From positions 1-23,239 of the forward strand of contig WGBS01000097.1 in the NCBI GenBank assembly GCA_015494165.1: a stretch of DNA of 23,239 nt, written 5' to 3'. The notes below the pieces were generated by a model. That model did not search any database and had not been told where the DNA came from. It saw nothing but the letters and a program-made list of their open reading frames with translations. Below are positions 22,440 to 23,239 of the stretch, one piece after another (position 1 is the stretch's first letter; every line of letters begins with the position of its first letter). The stretch comes from Gammaproteobacteria bacterium (lineage in GTDB: Bacteria > Pseudomonadota > Gammaproteobacteria > S144-34). The position numbers and the translations under genes were made by a program.

Positions 22440-23239
22440 TCACACGCGGAAGCGGCGCACGAGCTGGTCGAGGCGCTCGGAGAGCTCGGCGAGCTCGTTG
22501 AGGTGCGAGACGGCCTCGCGCACGCGCTGGGCGCTCTCGGCCTCCATGGCGGAGATGGACTCCACCGTCTGCGCCATCTCCGAGGTGGCCGCGGACTGCT
22601 CGCCGGCCGCGGCCGCGATCTGCGCCACGCGCTCGTTCATCGCTCCCACGCTCGAGGCCATGCGCTCGATCACCGAGGCGGTCTCGCGCACGCGCTCGAC
22701 CATGGTGCGCGTGGCCTCGGCCACGCTCTCCATGGCGCTCTCGAGACGGTCGTTGGCCGCCATGTTGTCGTCGATCAGCGAGGCGATGCGCGCCGTGGAC
22801 TCCTGGGTCTTGTTGGCGAGCTCGCGCACCTCGTCGGCGACGACGGCGAAGCCGCGCCCCATGTCGCCGGCGCGCGCGGCCTCGATGGCGGCGTTCAGCG
22901 CGAGCAGGTTGGTCTGGTTGGCGATGTCGTTGATGACGGCCACCATCTCCTGCATCTCGCGCGCCTTGGCGCTGGCGCGCTCGACGTCGCCGCGCAGCGT
23001 GCCCACGCGCTCGCCCATGCCCTCGGCCTCGCGGCTGACCACGGCCACCGCCTCGGTGCCCGCCGTGGCCTGCTCGCGGGCGCGCTCGGCCTCCTCGGCC
23101 GCTTCCTGCGCCAGGCGCGCGATCTCGACGCTGCTCGCCGACATCTCCTCGGTGGCCGCGGCGGCGCTGCGCGCGCGGTCGGCCGCCTCCGACACGTTGG
23201 CCGAGACGCGCTCGACCTCGGCGCTCGCCCCGGTGGCGC
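22440..23239 (-). CDS. Methyl-accepting chemotaxis protein, C-terminal signalling part (5' end outside window)
   Basis: The visible 266 residues are the cytoplasmic coiled coil of a chemoreceptor that controls CheA through CheW. The hairpin tip is canonical: INDIANQTNLLALNAAIEAARAGD, then MGRGFAVVADEVRELANKTQEST. Heptad-rich methylation helices flank it on both sides. The chain ends LDQLVRRFRV without a CheR-binding pentapeptide. The frame runs open to the last base of the window, so the sensor, membrane and HAMP parts lie beyond it; the GTG at 23195 is internal, not a start. Its ligand cannot be told. The gene ends 150 nt before purL and is probably a separate unit. Confidence 0.95.
   Translation of the reverse strand, partial: ATGASAEVERVSANVSEAADRARSAAAATEEMSASSVEIARLAQEAAEEAERAREQATAGTEAVAVVSREAEGMGERVGTLRGDVERASAKAREMQEMVAVINDIANQTNLLALNAAIEAARAGDMGRGFAVVADEVRELANKTQESTARIASLIDDNMAANDRLESAMESVAEATRTMVERVRETASVIERMASSVGAMNERVAQIAAAAGEQSAATSEMAQTVESISAMEAESAQRVREAVSHLNELAELSERLDQLVRRFRV

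Noticed and set aside
16612..22443. 1943-codon continuous frame on the minus strand through purL into the helical-repeat gene
   Set aside because: Only the part from the GTG at 18405 reads as protein (signal peptide, TPR-like helices). The rest is an out-of-frame shadow of purL.

Overview
This is a very GC-rich bacterial chromosomal window with almost no spare DNA between genes. The gene content is ordinary housekeeping and signalling: long-form PurL, MoeA, Hsp15, Ogt, GGDEF/EAL/HDOD proteins and a chemoreceptor. Together with a REP-like palindrome of the TGTGGGAG type, this suggests a high-GC gammaproteobacterium, perhaps of the Ectothiorhodospiraceae/Chromatiales kind. That placement is inference; no rRNA or other phylogenetic marker is present. 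No tRNA, rRNA, CRISPR array, transposase or prophage gene was seen.

Layout. Positions 1-4949 (+): the 3' part of moeA (molybdenum cofactor), then a tight set of archease, rtcB (RNA ligase) and polX (X-family DNA polymerase with a PHP nuclease domain). Positions 5247-6890 (+): a membrane-anchored GGDEF-EAL protein. Positions 7146-9076 (+): pncA-pncB, an overlapping pair converting nicotinamide to nicotinate and then to nicotinate mononucleotide for NAD salvage. From 9083 to the end all genes are on the minus strand. Read in transcription order from the right edge they are: a chemoreceptor (cut by the window end); purL, a secreted helical-repeat protein, ogt and hslR (overlapping reading frames); trx, moxR-type AAA ATPase and VWA/metallopeptidase-like protein (short gaps); a YbaK-HDOD fusion; and a GGEEF diguanylate cyclase that converges on pncB.

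The most unusual signal is non-coding. Three intergenic stretches (about 4950-5104, 6891-7078 and 15314-15699) carry one composite element built on a strict 7-bp period. Five GNCGRGR heptamers, in a partly conserved order, lead into a hairpin with a TTC loop and a pyrimidine/T tract that looks like an intrinsic terminator. At the first two sites CCCGYNN heptamers follow directly. In all three cases the element lies directly downstream of a gene and points in the direction of that gene's transcription. The hairpin stem differs between copies but stays paired. The third copy is expanded and holds a REP-like palindrome. I cannot assign this element to a named repeat family.

Functional themes: RNA/DNA repair (archease-RtcB-PolX, Ogt), NAD and purine synthesis, c-di-GMP signalling (one GGDEF-EAL, one GGEEF enzyme, one HDOD protein), and a possible protein-remodelling operon (thioredoxin, MoxR, VWA).
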